Shown here: positions 1 through 8,335 of the stretch, one piece after another
Layout: each line of letters opens with the position of its first letter
Numbering within the stretch: position 1 is the first letter of the stretch
Source of the DNA: Pseudomonas serbica
GTDB lineage: Bacteria > Pseudomonadota > Gammaproteobacteria > Pseudomonadales > Pseudomonadaceae
Assembly (NCBI RefSeq): GCF_028823535.1
Contig: NZ_JAQIYM010000026.1
Location: forward strand, 1 to 43,698
Direction of reading: 5' to 3'
Length of the DNA stretch: 43,698 nucleotides
Position numbers and translations under genes: made by a program
Notes under the pieces: generated by a model
What the model was told of the DNA's origin: nothing
The model's database searches: none
The model's input: only the letters and a program-made list of their open reading frames with translations

Positions 1-120
1 GGCGCTCAGATCCTGGAGGGAGTCGAAACCGAGGGTGTTGAGCATGGCCTGCTCGTCACCGGCGCGGGGGCCGATGTGGCGGGCGATGAATTCGTTGGCG
101 GTGCTGAGATTAATCGTCAT
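1..120 (-). CDS. gcvP: Glycine dehydrogenase (P protein), 5' end only
   Basis: This is the first 40 codons of the P protein of the glycine cleavage system, which decarboxylates glycine with PLP and passes the aminomethyl group to the lipoyl arm of GcvH. The visible N-terminus (MTINLSTANEFIARHIGP, then GDEQAMLNTLGF) is typical of GcvP; the rest lies beyond the left edge of the window. Its start follows the gcvH stop by 10 nt. The gcvH stop codon lies inside the Shine-Dalgarno-like TGAGGAA, so the two genes look translationally coupled and share the promoter upstream of gcvH. The catalytic PLP lysine cannot be checked because it is outside the window. Confidence 0.93.
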   Translation of the reverse strand, partial: MTINLSTANEFIARHIGPRAGDEQAMLNTLGFDSLQDLSA

Positions 121-130
121 GGCGGGTTCC

Positions 131-514
131 TCAGGCTTCGGCTTGGGCTTTGATCAGGCGGTCGTAGGCGTCCTGATCCAACAGTTGGCCGACAGCGGCA
201 GCGTCAGTGGGCTTGAAGCGGAAGAACCAGCCTTCGCCCAGCGGATCTTCGTTGACCAGTTCAGGGCTGCTGTCCAGCGCCGGGTTCACTTCCAGCACTT
301 CGCCGTCGAGTGGCATGTACACGCCGCTGGCGGCTTTTACCGATTCCACGGTGGCGGCTTCAGCGCCTTTGTCGTAGGACTGCAGCTCCGGCAGTTGTAC
401 GAAAACCACGTCGCCCAGGGCGTTCTGCGCGAAAGCGGTGATGCCGACTGTGACGCTGCCGTCAGCTTCGGTGCGCAGCCATTCGTGATCTTCAGTAAAA
501 CGCAACTCGCTCAT
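131..514 (-). CDS. gcvH: Glycine cleavage system H protein
   Basis: The 127-residue lipoyl carrier protein shuttles the methylamine group between the P, T and L proteins. The lipoylation motif VESVKAASG is present with the acceptor lysine at residue 60. The N-terminal FTEDHEWLR block and the length are normal for GcvH. The start has a clear AGGAG about 7 nt upstream. It is the first gene of a gcvH-gcvP operon read leftwards. A sigma-54 type promoter lies about 80 nt upstream and GcsR-like boxes lie further out, which implies glycine-responsive control. The association with gcsR suggests it corresponds to the gcvH2 locus of P. aeruginosa, which has two gcv loci. Confidence 0.96.
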   Translation of the reverse strand: MSELRFTEDHEWLRTEADGSVTVGITAFAQNALGDVVFVQLPELQSYDKGAEAATVESVKAASGVYMPLDGEVLEVNPALDSSPELVNEDPLGEGWFFRFKPTDAAAVGQLLDQDAYDRLIKAQAEA

Positions 515-594
515 GGAAACTCCTAAGGGGGCCAGACTCGTCTGGTGGACGCGATTGAATGCTTGGGCAATGCCCTGGTTTATGCAGGGTTACT

Positions 595-611
595 AAGCAA
601 GAACGCGGCCA
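595..611 (-). promoter_or_regulatory. Sigma-54 (-24/-12) promoter of gcvH
   Basis: Read on the minus strand, TGGCCGCGTTCTTGCTT has GG (610-609) and GC (598-597) exactly 10 nt apart, as required for RpoN promoters (consensus TGGCACG-N4-TTGCW). It points towards gcvH, about 80 nt before its start codon, and sits downstream of the GcsR-like sites. GcsR is a GAFTGA-containing enhancer-binding protein, so promoter, sites and regulator fit together. The position of the transcript start is inferred. Confidence 0.75.
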
Positions 612-675
612 ATGTTGTTTTATTGTTTTAAATCAACAAGTTGCGATAATTCATGGCGCAACTGAATTTGCAGGC

Positions 676-793
676 TGTAGCGATATCGCTACAGAGGCGG
701 CAGAAGAAAAAAGCTGAAGTGGATCAAAGCCTTGCGCTGGGCCGTTAGAAGAGGGGTGTAGCGATATCGTTCCGCTGTAGCGCTTTCAGTACA
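676..793. promoter_or_regulatory. Three GcsR/TyrR-type operator sites
   Basis: Three 18-bp sites start with TGTAGCG. They are 676-693 (core of the 20-bp perfect palindrome CTGTAGCGATATCGCTACAG), 757-774 (TGTAGCGATATCGTTCCG) and 776-793 (TGTAGCGCTTTCAGTACA). The GcsR motif known from P. aeruginosa is, from memory, TGTAACG-N4-CGTTCCG in three tandem copies. The middle site matches it except for one base. The sites lie 65-180 nt upstream of the sigma-54 promoter, a normal enhancer distance. The first copy is set apart by 63 bp, so the array is not a simple tandem. Confidence 0.72.
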
Positions 794-840
794 GGTGGAG
801 GTCGTTTTTGGAGTGAAATTTCCGGGCCGGACTCAAACCT

Positions 841-941
841 GTGGGAGCGGGCTTGCTCGCGAAGGCGGCAGACCAGTCAATTCATCTGTGAATGACACAC
901 TGCCTTCGTCGGAACGCCGCCCGGACCAAGCCCGCTCCCAC
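841..941. repeat. REP pair (REPIN-like), type GTGGGAGCGGGC
   Basis: Two inverted REP units face each other: GTGGGAGCGGGCTTGCTCGC at the left end and CAAGCCCGCTCCCAC at the right end, about 60 nt apart. It lies just after the gcsR stop. This is the common short palindromic repeat type of Pseudomonas genomes, mobilised in trans by RAYT transposases; no RAYT gene is in the window. Confidence 0.85.
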
Positions 942-955
942 ATTTGACCGAGCGG

Positions 956-2464
956 TCAGGGCTTATTAGGAATGCCGTACTTGCGCAGTCGATGGGCGAT
1001 GGCGGTGTGAGAGGTTTGCAGGCGGTTGGCCAGTTGACGGGTCGAGGGGTAGCTGACGTAGAGCTTTTCCAGCAGGGTTTTCTCGAACTCATCCATGGCC
1101 TGCTCCAGGCTGTCGACCTCCTGGTCGCTCTGGCGCGCCACCGAGGTACCGGCGATGTCGAGGTCGCCGATGTCTACCAGGCTGCTTTCGCAAATGGCTG
1201 CCGCACGGAAGATCACGTTTTGCAGTTGCCGCACGTTGCCCGGCCAGCGGTTACCCAGCAACGCCGGATAAGTGCCCGGCGCCAGGCGGCAGACCGGGCG
1301 CTGGATCTGTGCGCAGGCCTGCTGCATGAAGTAGCGGGCCAGCAGCAGAATGTCCTGGCCCCGTTCACGCAGGGGCGGGACTTCGACATTGAGCACGTTG
1401 AGGCGGTAGAACAGGTCTTCGCGGAACAAGCCTTCGCTGACCATTTTTTCCAGGTCGCGGTGGGTGGCGCTGAGGATTCGCACATTGACCTTGACCTCAC
1501 GATCGCCGCCGACCCGACGGAAGCTGCCATCGTTGAGGAAGCGCAGCAACTTGGCCTGCAAGTAGGGTGACATTTCGCCGATCTCATCGAGAAACACCGT
1601 ACCCTGGTTGGCCAGTTCCATCAGCCCCGGCTTGCCGCCCCGTTGCGCGCCGGTGAAGGCACCAGGGGCGTAGCCGAACAGTTCGCTTTCGGCGAGGTTC
1701 TCCGGCAATGCCGCGCAATTCAAGGCCAAAAATGGTGAGCTGTGCCGTGCACTGATGGCGTGGCAAGCCCGCGCCACCAGTTCCTTGCCGGTGCCGGTTT
1801 CGCCCTGGATCAACAGGGGCGCATCGAGTGCCGCCACCCGTTGCGCGCGGACCTTGAGCGTGCGAATCACGGGTGATTCACCGAGCAGCGCATCAAATCC
1901 TTCGGCGTGATCGTGGTGCAGGGCCGACAGGCGTTCACCGATGCGGTTGGGTTGATACAGGGTGAGCAGGGCGCCAGCATCGGTGATCGGCGTGGCGTCC
2001 AGCAACAACGTCTGGCCGTTGACGGTAATTTCCCGCAGCGGCAGGCGAAAACCCTGTTCGAGCAAGGCATCGAGCAGCGCCGGGTCGGCAAACAGGTCGG
2101 CGACACTTTCACCGGCCGGTTCGCGACCATACAGGGCGATCAATGCCGGGTTGGCCAGCAGTATCTTGCCGGCGCTGTCCAGCGCCAGCACCGGGTCGGT
2201 CATCGCCGCGAGCAGCGCATCGAGCTGCAGGTGCCGGCGCTGGCCGGGAAGAATATCGACCACGGTCATCGCCTGCACGCCACGCACGCTCAGCAGCGCA
2301 TCGCGCAGTTCCTCGAGCACTTGCGGACTCAGGGTTGGCGCATCGATGTAGACGTTGGGCGGGACCATTTCCACCGCATCCAGGTTGAGGTTGCGTCCAC
2401 CGAGCAGGGCCAGGACTTCCTGGGTGATGCCGACTCGATCGATGAAGCTGACGTGGATACGCAT
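956..2464 (-). CDS. gcsR: TyrR-like sigma-54 enhancer-binding regulator GcsR
   Basis: This 502-residue activator of the glycine cleavage operon has an N-terminal ACT domain (about 1-70), a PAS domain (about 80-190), an AAA+ sigma-54 interaction domain and a Fis-type helix-turn-helix at the C-terminus (about 465-500). The AAA+ domain shows Walker A GETGTGKE, the sigma-54 contact motif GAFTGA and Walker B VFLDEIGE. An intact GAFTGA means it can activate sigma-54 promoters. I chose the methionine of MRIHVSFIDRVGITQ because the ACT fold begins there; 24 residues of in-frame extension upstream look non-native. Its position upstream of gcvHP and the TGTAGCG operators favour GcsR over its paralogue PhhR, which controls phenylalanine hydroxylase. 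Confidence 0.88.
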   Translation of the reverse strand: MRIHVSFIDRVGITQEVLALLGGRNLNLDAVEMVPPNVYIDAPTLSPQVLEELRDALLSVRGVQAMTVVDILPGQRRHLQLDALLAAMTDPVLALDSAGKILLANPALIALYGREPAGESVADLFADPALLDALLEQGFRLPLREITVNGQTLLLDATPITDAGALLTLYQPNRIGERLSALHHDHAEGFDALLGESPVIRTLKVRAQRVAALDAPLLIQGETGTGKELVARACHAISARHSSPFLALNCAALPENLAESELFGYAPGAFTGAQRGGKPGLMELANQGTVFLDEIGEMSPYLQAKLLRFLNDGSFRRVGGDREVKVNVRILSATHRDLEKMVSEGLFREDLFYRLNVLNVEVPPLRERGQDILLLARYFMQQACAQIQRPVCRLAPGTYPALLGNRWPGNVRQLQNVIFRAAAICESSLVDIGDLDIAGTSVARQSDQEVDSLEQAMDEFEKTLLEKLYVSYPSTRQLANRLQTSHTAIAHRLRKYGIPNKP

Positions 2465-2565
2465 GGGGCGGTTTTGGGTTCTGGCGTGCGGAGGGTGGCA
2501 AGTATGCCTTGGAGCAGGGGGTAAGGTGAAATCCAACGCAGGACTTCAGGTCAACGGTCATCCCT

Positions 2566-2593
2566 TGTGGGAGCGAGCAAGCCCGCTCCCACA
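2566..2593. repeat. Single REP palindrome
   Basis: A compact palindrome has arms TGTGGGAGCG and CGCTCCCACA around AGCAAGCC. It lies between the end of the arc-operon distal gene and the gcsR start, where it could also serve as a transcript-end hairpin. Confidence 0.75.
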
Positions 2594-2604
2594 AAATCAG
2601 TGGG

Positions 2605-2967
2605 TTATTCGAAGTGCTCGGGATTCACCGCGTCGCCGGACTTCATATTCAACTGCTGCCGGATGTCTTCGAACATCAAGTCGTAATGCTTGTGCACCGA
2701 GCCGATCTGGCTGTGGGTTTTCGGGATTCCGTACTTCTCGGCAATTCTCGTCACATCCCTGGCAAAGTTGTAGGCCTCTTCCTTGGGCAGGAAGAAGGGC
2801 TCTGACATGTCCTTGCCCTGAATGCTGCCATGCATGGTGAACTGGATGCCTTTTTCACCTTTGTCATTCTTGCTGACTTCATAGTCGAGGTGCACGTTGT
2901 AGCTGACATCGTCCGGTGTCAGCGCATGACGCTCAATGTGCAAGTGACCTGGCTCAAACTGTGCCAT
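2605..2967 (-). CDS. DUF5064-like small cytoplasmic protein, fifth gene of the arc operon
   Basis: This 120-residue protein of unknown function begins MAQFEPGHLHIERHALTPDD. It resembles the Pseudomonas family I know as DUF5064; that family assignment is from memory. It has no signal peptide or membrane segment, is rich in charged residues, and ends in a helical region with several histidines. It starts 12 nt after arcC. Its Shine-Dalgarno AAGGAGA overlaps the arcC stop codon (TAAGGAGA), so it should be translated with the arginine deiminase operon and may be involved in anaerobic arginine use. No catalytic motif is recognisable. Confidence 0.75.
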   Translation of the reverse strand: MAQFEPGHLHIERHALTPDDVSYNVHLDYEVSKNDKGEKGIQFTMHGSIQGKDMSEPFFLPKEEAYNFARDVTRIAEKYGIPKTHSQIGSVHKHYDLMFEDIRQQLNMKSGDAVNPEHFE

Positions 2968-2979
2968 GGGCGTCTCTCC

Positions 2980-3909
2980 TTACAAGTAGGTAATGCCAGG
3001 TGTCGCCGTGCTGATGCGCGTGCCGGCCGTGCCCTGGACGATCGCTTCGATATCCGCGAGTGAGCCGATCACCGCGACCTTTCCAGTATGGCGCGCGAAT
3101 TCGCAGGCTGCCTGCACTTTCGGTCCCATGGAGCCGGCGGCAAAGCCGAGCTTTTCCATTTCGTCCGGGTGCGCCTGGGAGATGCTCTTCTGGGTCGGTT
3201 TGCCGAAGTCGATGAACGCAGCGCTGACGTCGGTGGCGATCACCAGCAGGTCAGCTTCAAGCTGTTCGGCCAGCAGCGCCGAGCACAGGTCCTTGTCGAT
3301 CACCGCTTCGACGCCTTCAAGCTTGCCGGGTGCGGTGTACATGGTGGGGATGCCGCCACCGCCGGCACAGATCACGATGCTGCCTTTTTCCAGCAGCCAC
3401 TTGATCGGGCGGATTTCGAAGATGCGCTTGGGTTTGGGGCTGGCGACCACGCGGCGATATTTGTCGCCATCGGGGGCAATCGCCCAGCCTTTTTCAGCGG
3501 CGAGTTTTTCGGCTTCGGCCTTGGAGTAGACCGGGCCGATGGGTTTGGTCGGGTTCTGGAAGGCCGGGTCGTTGGCATCGACTTCGACCTGGGTCAGGAG
3601 GGTGGCGAAGGGCACTTCGAAGTCCAGCAGATTGCCCAACTCCTGTTCGATAATGTAGCCGATCATGCCTTCGGTTTCGGCGCCGAGCACGTCCAGCGGG
3701 TAAGGTGACACCGAGGTGTAGGCCGCCGCTTGCAGCGACAGCAGGCCGACTTGCGGGCCATTGCCATGGGCGATGACCAGTTGGTTGCCGGCATGAATCT
3801 TGGCGATCTGCTCGGTGGCGATCCGGATATTGGCGCGCTGGTTGTCCGCGGTCATGGGTTCACCCCGGCGGAGCAGGGCGTTACCGCCCAGAGCAACGAC
3901 GATACGCAT
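2980..3909 (-). CDS. arcC: Carbamate kinase
   Basis: The 309-residue enzyme forms ATP from ADP and carbamoyl phosphate in the last step of the arginine deiminase pathway, releasing CO2 and ammonia. The N-terminal MRIVVALGGNALLRRGE is the phosphate-binding glycine loop of the amino acid kinase fold, and AHGNGPQVGLL and CAGGGGIPT are further family motifs. The methionine directly before RIVVALGG was chosen because the 51 residues upstream are encoded by a REP element; an AGGA lies in front of it. It is separated from arcB by a REP pair, unlike the tighter spacing in the rest of the operon. Confidence 0.96.
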   Translation of the reverse strand: MRIVVALGGNALLRRGEPMTADNQRANIRIATEQIAKIHAGNQLVIAHGNGPQVGLLSLQAAAYTSVSPYPLDVLGAETEGMIGYIIEQELGNLLDFEVPFATLLTQVEVDANDPAFQNPTKPIGPVYSKAEAEKLAAEKGWAIAPDGDKYRRVVASPKPKRIFEIRPIKWLLEKGSIVICAGGGGIPTMYTAPGKLEGVEAVIDKDLCSALLAEQLEADLLVIATDVSAAFIDFGKPTQKSISQAHPDEMEKLGFAAGSMGPKVQAACEFARHTGKVAVIGSLADIEAIVQGTAGTRISTATPGITYL

Positions 3910-3973
3910 GGTGCATGTCCTTCTAAACAAAGAGTTTGCAAGCAACGCGGTCTCCCGGTTGGAATCGGGCCAG

Positions 3974-4063
3974 TGTGGGAGCGGGCTTGCTCGCGAATGC
4001 GGTTTATCAGGAAACAATGATGTCGACTGACACACCGCTTTCGCGAGCAAGCCCGCTCCCACA
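3974..4063. repeat. REP pair inside the arc operon (arcB-arcC)
   Basis: Inverted REP units TGTGGGAGCGGGCTTGCTCG and CGAGCAAGCCCGCTCCCACA enclose a spacer of about 50 nt. The transcript would fold into a long stem between arcB and arcC. Such structures commonly stabilise the upstream part of an mRNA, which here would favour arcB over arcC. Confidence 0.85.
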
Positions 4064-4099
4064 TTGACCCTGTTCCTTCAGTGGGAGCCGGGTCGGTCT

Positions 4100-5110
4100 T
4101 TAGAGGTCAGCCAAGGTCGACACCAGAATCGCCTTGATCGTGTGCATGCGATTCTCCGCTTGCTCGAAGGCGATGCAGGCCGGCGACTCGAACACGTCAT
4201 CGGTCACTTCAATGCCGTTCTTCAAGTTTGGGTACTGCTCGGCAATCTGCTTGCCGACCTTGGTGTCGCTGTTGTGGAACGCCGGCAGGCAGTGCATGAA
4301 CTTGGTGCGCGGGTTGCCGGTGGCTTTCATCAGTTCGGCGTTCACCTGGTACGGCAGCAGTTGCTGGATGCGCTCGGCCCAGGCTTCGACCGGTTCGCCC
4401 ATGGAGACCCAGACGTCGGTGTGGATGAAGTCCACGCCCTTGACCGCCGCTTTCGGGTCTTCGGTGAGGGTGATGCGCGCACCGCTTTCTTCGCCGTACT
4501 TCTTGCAGCGGGCCACCAGGTCGTCCAGCGGCCACAGGGCTTTCGGCGCGCAGATGCGCACGTCCATCCCGAGTTTGGCGCCGATCAGCAGCAGCGAATT
4601 ACCCATGTTGTTACGCGCATCCCCAAGGTAGGCGTAGCTGATTTCGTGGATCGGTTTGTCGGCGTTTTCACGCATGGTCAGCACGTCGGCGATCATTTGC
4701 GTCGGGTGATATTCATCGGTCAGGCCGTTGAACACCGGTACGCCGGCAAACTTGGCCAGCTCCTCGACGATTTCCTGCTTGAAGCCACGGTACTCGATGG
4801 CGTCGTACATGCGCCCCAGCACCCGGGCGGTGTCCTTCATGCTTTCCTTGTGGCCGATCTGCGAGGAGTTCGGGTCGATGTAGGTAACGTTGGCACCCTG
4901 GTCATAGGCCGCGACTTCGAACGCACAGCGGGTGCGGGTCGAGGTTTTTTCGAAGATCAGCGCGATGTTGTTGCCCTTGAGGTGTTGCTGTTCGGTGCCG
5001 GTGTATTTGGCGCGCTTGAGATCGCGTGACAGGTCGAGCAGGTAGCGCAATTCGCGAGGGGTGTGGTGTTCCAGGCTCAGCAGATTGCGGTTATGGATAT
5101 TGAACGCCAT
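4100..5110 (-). CDS. arcB: Ornithine carbamoyltransferase, catabolic
   Basis: The 336-residue enzyme phosphorolyses citrulline to ornithine and carbamoyl phosphate in the cytoplasm. The carbamoyl-phosphate motif STRTRCAFEVAA (about residue 57) and the ornithine-side motif FMHCLPAFH are intact. Length and N-terminus (MAFNIHNRNLLSLEHHTPRE) match the catabolic P. aeruginosa enzyme as I remember it rather than the shorter anabolic ArgF. The start is preceded by TAGGAG. It lies 68 nt downstream of arcA, with a strong hairpin in the gap. Confidence 0.96.
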   Translation of the reverse strand: MAFNIHNRNLLSLEHHTPRELRYLLDLSRDLKRAKYTGTEQQHLKGNNIALIFEKTSTRTRCAFEVAAYDQGANVTYIDPNSSQIGHKESMKDTARVLGRMYDAIEYRGFKQEIVEELAKFAGVPVFNGLTDEYHPTQMIADVLTMRENADKPIHEISYAYLGDARNNMGNSLLLIGAKLGMDVRICAPKALWPLDDLVARCKKYGEESGARITLTEDPKAAVKGVDFIHTDVWVSMGEPVEAWAERIQQLLPYQVNAELMKATGNPRTKFMHCLPAFHNSDTKVGKQIAEQYPNLKNGIEVTDDVFESPACIAFEQAENRMHTIKAILVSTLADL

Positions 5111-5139
5111 TTTGGATCTCCTAAGGTGTCGGGTATCCC

Positions 5140-5169
5140 GTTGGCCCGCACGGGTTCGCGCGGGCCAAC
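5140..5169 (-). other. Intercistronic hairpin between arcA and arcB
   Basis: A perfect 10-bp stem, GTTGGCCCGC with GCGGGCCAAC, surrounds a 10-nt loop immediately after the arcA stop codon. No U-tract follows, so it is unlikely to be a terminator. The arcDABC mRNA of P. aeruginosa is known to be processed between genes, and a stem here could protect or mark the processed ends. Confidence 0.7.
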
Positions 5170-5178
5170 GCTGATGGG

Positions 5179-6435
5179 TTAGTAGTCGATCGGATCGCGG
5201 ATGATCGGGCAGGTCATGCAGTGGCCGCCGCCGCGACCGCGACCGAGTTCGCCGGCGCTGATAGTGATGACCTCCACCCCGGCCTTGCGCAGCAGGGTGT
5301 TGGTGTAGGTATTGCGGTCGTAGCCGATGACCACGCCGGGCTCTACGGCGACCACGTTGTTGCCGTCGTCCCATTGCTCGCGTTCGGCGGCGAAGCTGTT
5401 ACCGCCGGTTTCGACGACGCGCAGGGCCTTGAGGTTGAGGGCCTGGGCCACGGTGTCGAGGAAGTTGGTTTCTTCGCGGCGGATGTCGATGCCACCGGGT
5501 TTGCTTTCATCGGGGCGCAGGGTGAAGGCGACGATCTGGTTCACCACTTCCGGGAAGATGGTCACCACATCGCGGTCGCAGAAACTGAACACGGTGTCCA
5601 GGTGCATCGCCGCTCGGGATTTCGGCAGGCCGGCGACGATGACTTTCTCCACGGCTTTGTTCTTGAACAGGCTGACTGCCAGTTGGCCGATGGCCTGGCG
5701 CGAGGAGCGTTCGCCCATGCCAATCAACACCACGCCGTTGCCAATCGGCATCACGTCGCCGCCTTCAAGGGTTGAGCTGCCGTGGTCCTTGTCCGGGTCG
5801 CCGTACCAGATTTCGAATTCGGCGTTGGTGAACTGCGGGTGGAACTTGTAGATGGCGGTGGTCAGCAGGGTTTCCTGGCGACGCGCCGGCCAGTACATCG
5901 GGTTGAGCGTGACGCCACCATAGATCCAGCAGGTGGTGTCGCGGGTGAACTGAGTGTTGGGCAGTGGCGGCAGGATGAAGCTGGAATGGCCGAGGAATTC
6001 TCGGAACATCTGGATGGTCTTGCCGCCGAAACTGTCCGGCAGGTCATCGGCAGAGACACCGCCAATCAAGAACTCGGCGATGTGTCGCGGCTCCAGGCTG
6101 CGCAGCCACGAACTGGTTTCATTGATCAGGCCCAGGCCCACCGAATCGGCGGTGATCTTGCGTTCGAGAATCCAGTCCAGGGCTTCGGGGATGGCGACGA
6201 TGTCGGTCAACAGGTTGTGCATTTCCAGCACATCGACACCGCGTTCGCGCATTTTGGTGACGAAATCGAAATGGTCGCGCTTGGCCTGGGCCACCCACAA
6301 CACATCATCGAACAGCAATTCGTCGCAGTTGTTCGGGGTCAGCCGCTGATGGGCCAGGCCGGGGGAGCAAACCATGACTTTGCGTAGTTTGCCGGCTTCG
6401 GAATGGACGCCGTACTTAACTTTTTCCGTGGTCAT
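5179..6435 (-). CDS. arcA: Arginine deiminase
   Basis: The 418-residue enzyme hydrolyses arginine to citrulline and ammonia, the first step of fermentative arginine use. The catalytic cysteine is residue 406 in GGGHCMTCP, the same position as in the P. aeruginosa enzyme of equal length. The general-base histidine region HLDTVFSFCDRD and the LEGGDVM block with the catalytic glutamate are also present. The N-terminal KYGVHSEAGKLRKVMVCSPG is typical of the family. Translation begins after a strong GGAGG, 33 nt downstream of arcD. Confidence 0.97.
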   Translation of the reverse strand: MTTEKVKYGVHSEAGKLRKVMVCSPGLAHQRLTPNNCDELLFDDVLWVAQAKRDHFDFVTKMRERGVDVLEMHNLLTDIVAIPEALDWILERKITADSVGLGLINETSSWLRSLEPRHIAEFLIGGVSADDLPDSFGGKTIQMFREFLGHSSFILPPLPNTQFTRDTTCWIYGGVTLNPMYWPARRQETLLTTAIYKFHPQFTNAEFEIWYGDPDKDHGSSTLEGGDVMPIGNGVVLIGMGERSSRQAIGQLAVSLFKNKAVEKVIVAGLPKSRAAMHLDTVFSFCDRDVVTIFPEVVNQIVAFTLRPDESKPGGIDIRREETNFLDTVAQALNLKALRVVETGGNSFAAEREQWDDGNNVVAVEPGVVIGYDRNTYTNTLLRKAGVEVITISAGELGRGRGGGHCMTCPIIRDPIDY

Positions 6436-6468
6436 TTCAGTGAACCTCCAGAGGGCAAGACAGTCGTG

Positions 6469-7896
6469 TTACAGGGTCAGGAAGCCGTCGTAGAGACCGT
6501 AGGCCGCCACCAGGGCGCCGACGATCACCAGGGCGAAAATCAGCTTCTCGACGTTGGTGAAAACCGGTTTCTTGAGTTCCAGCTTGGCCTTGGCGAACAG
6601 GATCACGCCGGGCGCGTAGAGCAGGGCCGAGAGCAGCAGGTATTTGACGCCCCCGGCGTACAGCAGCCAGACCGCGTAGATCAGCGCCACCGCGCCAATG
6701 ATCAGATCCTTCTGGCGCTCGCTCGCCGCGCCTTCGTAGGTTTCGCCGCGCACGGCCAACAACAGGGCGTACGCCGCCGACCACAGGTACGGCACCAGGA
6801 TCATCGAGGTGGCGAGATAGATCAGCGACAGGTAGGTGCTGGCCGAGAAGAGTGTAATGATCAGGAATATCTGCACCATGGCATTGGTCAGCCACAGGGC
6901 GTTGACCGGTACCTGGTTGGCGTTTTCCTTGCGCAGGAACGCCGGCATGGTGTGGTCCTTGGCGGCGGCGAACATGATCTCCGCGCACAGCAGCACCCAG
7001 GACAGCAGCGCACCGAGCAACGAGATGATCAGGCCGACGCTGATCAGCACCGCCCCCCACTTGCCCACCACGTGTTCCAGCACGGCGGCCATCGAAGGGT
7101 TCTGCAGCTTGGCCAGTTCCGGCTGGGTCAGGATGCCCAGCGACAGCACGTTCACCAGCACCAGAATCAGCAGCACGGTGATAAAGCCGATCACCGTGGC
7201 CTTACCCACATCGCTGCGTTTTTCCGCACGTGCCGAGAAAATGCTCGCGCCTTCGATGCCGATGAACACCCACACGGTGACCAGCATCATGTTGCGCACC
7301 TGGTTCATCACGCTGCCCAGGTCCGGGTTCTTCAGGCCCCAGATGTCGGCGGTGAAGATCTCCAGCTTGAAGGCGAAAATCGCGATCAGCACAAACAGGA
7401 TCAACGGTACGATCTTGGCGACCGTGGTCACCAGGTTGATGAACGCCGCTTCCTTGATCCCCCGCAGCACGAGCATATGCACGGCCCACAGCAACACGGA
7501 CGCGCCGACCACGGCGGCGACGGTGTTGCCCTCGCCAAACACCGGGAAGAAGTAGCCCAGGGTGCTGAACAACAGCACGAAGTAGCCAACGTTGCCCAGC
7601 CAGGCACTGATCCAGTAACCCCAGGCTGACGAGAAACCCATGTAGTCGCCGAAACCGGCCTTGGCGTAGGCGTACACCCCGCCGTCCAGGTCAGGTTTGC
7701 GGTTGGCCAGCGTCTGGAACACAAAGGCGAGGGTGAGCATGCCGACAGCGGTAATCGCCCAGCCAATCAGGATGGCGCCGACGTCAGCACTGGCCGCCAT
7801 GTTCTGTGGCAAGGAAAAGATACCGCCACCAATCATCGAACCGACGACCAACGCAACCAGTGCGCCAAGTTTCAGTTTTCCGGGGGCTTCAGACAT
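6469..7896 (-). CDS. arcD: Arginine/ornithine antiporter
   Basis: The 475-residue inner-membrane antiporter of the basic amino acid/polyamine antiporter family exchanges external arginine for internal ornithine. The N-terminal motif SMIGGGIFSLPQNMA is the substrate-binding unwound helix characteristic of this family. About 12-13 hydrophobic segments follow. It is the first gene of arcDABC-orf on the minus strand, with an ANR-type site 62 nt upstream of the start. A close paralogue of identical length lies divergently at 8336-9763. Confidence 0.95.
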   Translation of the reverse strand: MSEAPGKLKLGALVALVVGSMIGGGIFSLPQNMAASADVGAILIGWAITAVGMLTLAFVFQTLANRKPDLDGGVYAYAKAGFGDYMGFSSAWGYWISAWLGNVGYFVLLFSTLGYFFPVFGEGNTVAAVVGASVLLWAVHMLVLRGIKEAAFINLVTTVAKIVPLILFVLIAIFAFKLEIFTADIWGLKNPDLGSVMNQVRNMMLVTVWVFIGIEGASIFSARAEKRSDVGKATVIGFITVLLILVLVNVLSLGILTQPELAKLQNPSMAAVLEHVVGKWGAVLISVGLIISLLGALLSWVLLCAEIMFAAAKDHTMPAFLRKENANQVPVNALWLTNAMVQIFLIITLFSASTYLSLIYLATSMILVPYLWSAAYALLLAVRGETYEGAASERQKDLIIGAVALIYAVWLLYAGGVKYLLLSALLYAPGVILFAKAKLELKKPVFTNVEKLIFALVIVGALVAAYGLYDGFLTL

Positions 7897-7957
7897 TGCA
7901 TGACTCCATTGCAGGAGAAGTGAGACAACAGACTAAGTGCGTCGACCTTGCAGTCAG

Positions 7958-7971
7958 ATGACTTAGATCAG
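7958..7971 (-). promoter_or_regulatory. ANR (FNR-type) box of the arc operon
   Basis: ATGAC-TTAG-ATCAG matches the TTGAC-N4-ATCAG form of the ANR box reported for arcDABC in all but one base. It is centred about 68 nt before the arcD start, so a class II promoter would place the transcript start near 7923. ANR activates under oxygen limitation. No matching ArgR box (TGTCGC-N8-AA) was found between the two antiporters. Confidence 0.65.
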
Positions 7972-8335
7972 AGAAAGTCTTCATTCCATTTTTAATAACT
8001 GAATAATTGACTTGCACATGGCTACTGCCGGCAATGCGCGTTTCAGACGCCTCGTTGAGATTGTTGGAAATTTTTCGCATTCCTTGCGATTTATGAAGCT
8101 AGTTCGTTTTTACCAATCCGCAAATTTTCCTCAAGTCTTGTCAGAATGGAAATGGCTTATAAGCTAACTTGTATAAAGCGAATGATTATATGCATTGCAT
8201 TTCGTTACATTTCGCAACAAAGGGCGTTGGTTGGCGCTATCGAATAAACGTCATTACGCTTCATTCATTAAAGTAATGCAGGTTTTTGTGACGATCTCGC
8301 GGCGACTGCCGCCCCTGGGAACGGAGACGCAGCCA
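7972..8335. other. Divergent intergenic region between the two antiporter genes
   Basis: About 360 nt of AT-rich DNA drives arcD leftwards and the paralogue rightwards. I see a possible weak hairpin CATTAC/GTAATG (8253-8279), but no clear -35/-10 pair for the rightward gene and no coding sequence I trust. The upstream in-frame extension of the rightward gene (from 8195) is rejected as coding. Confidence 0.4.
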
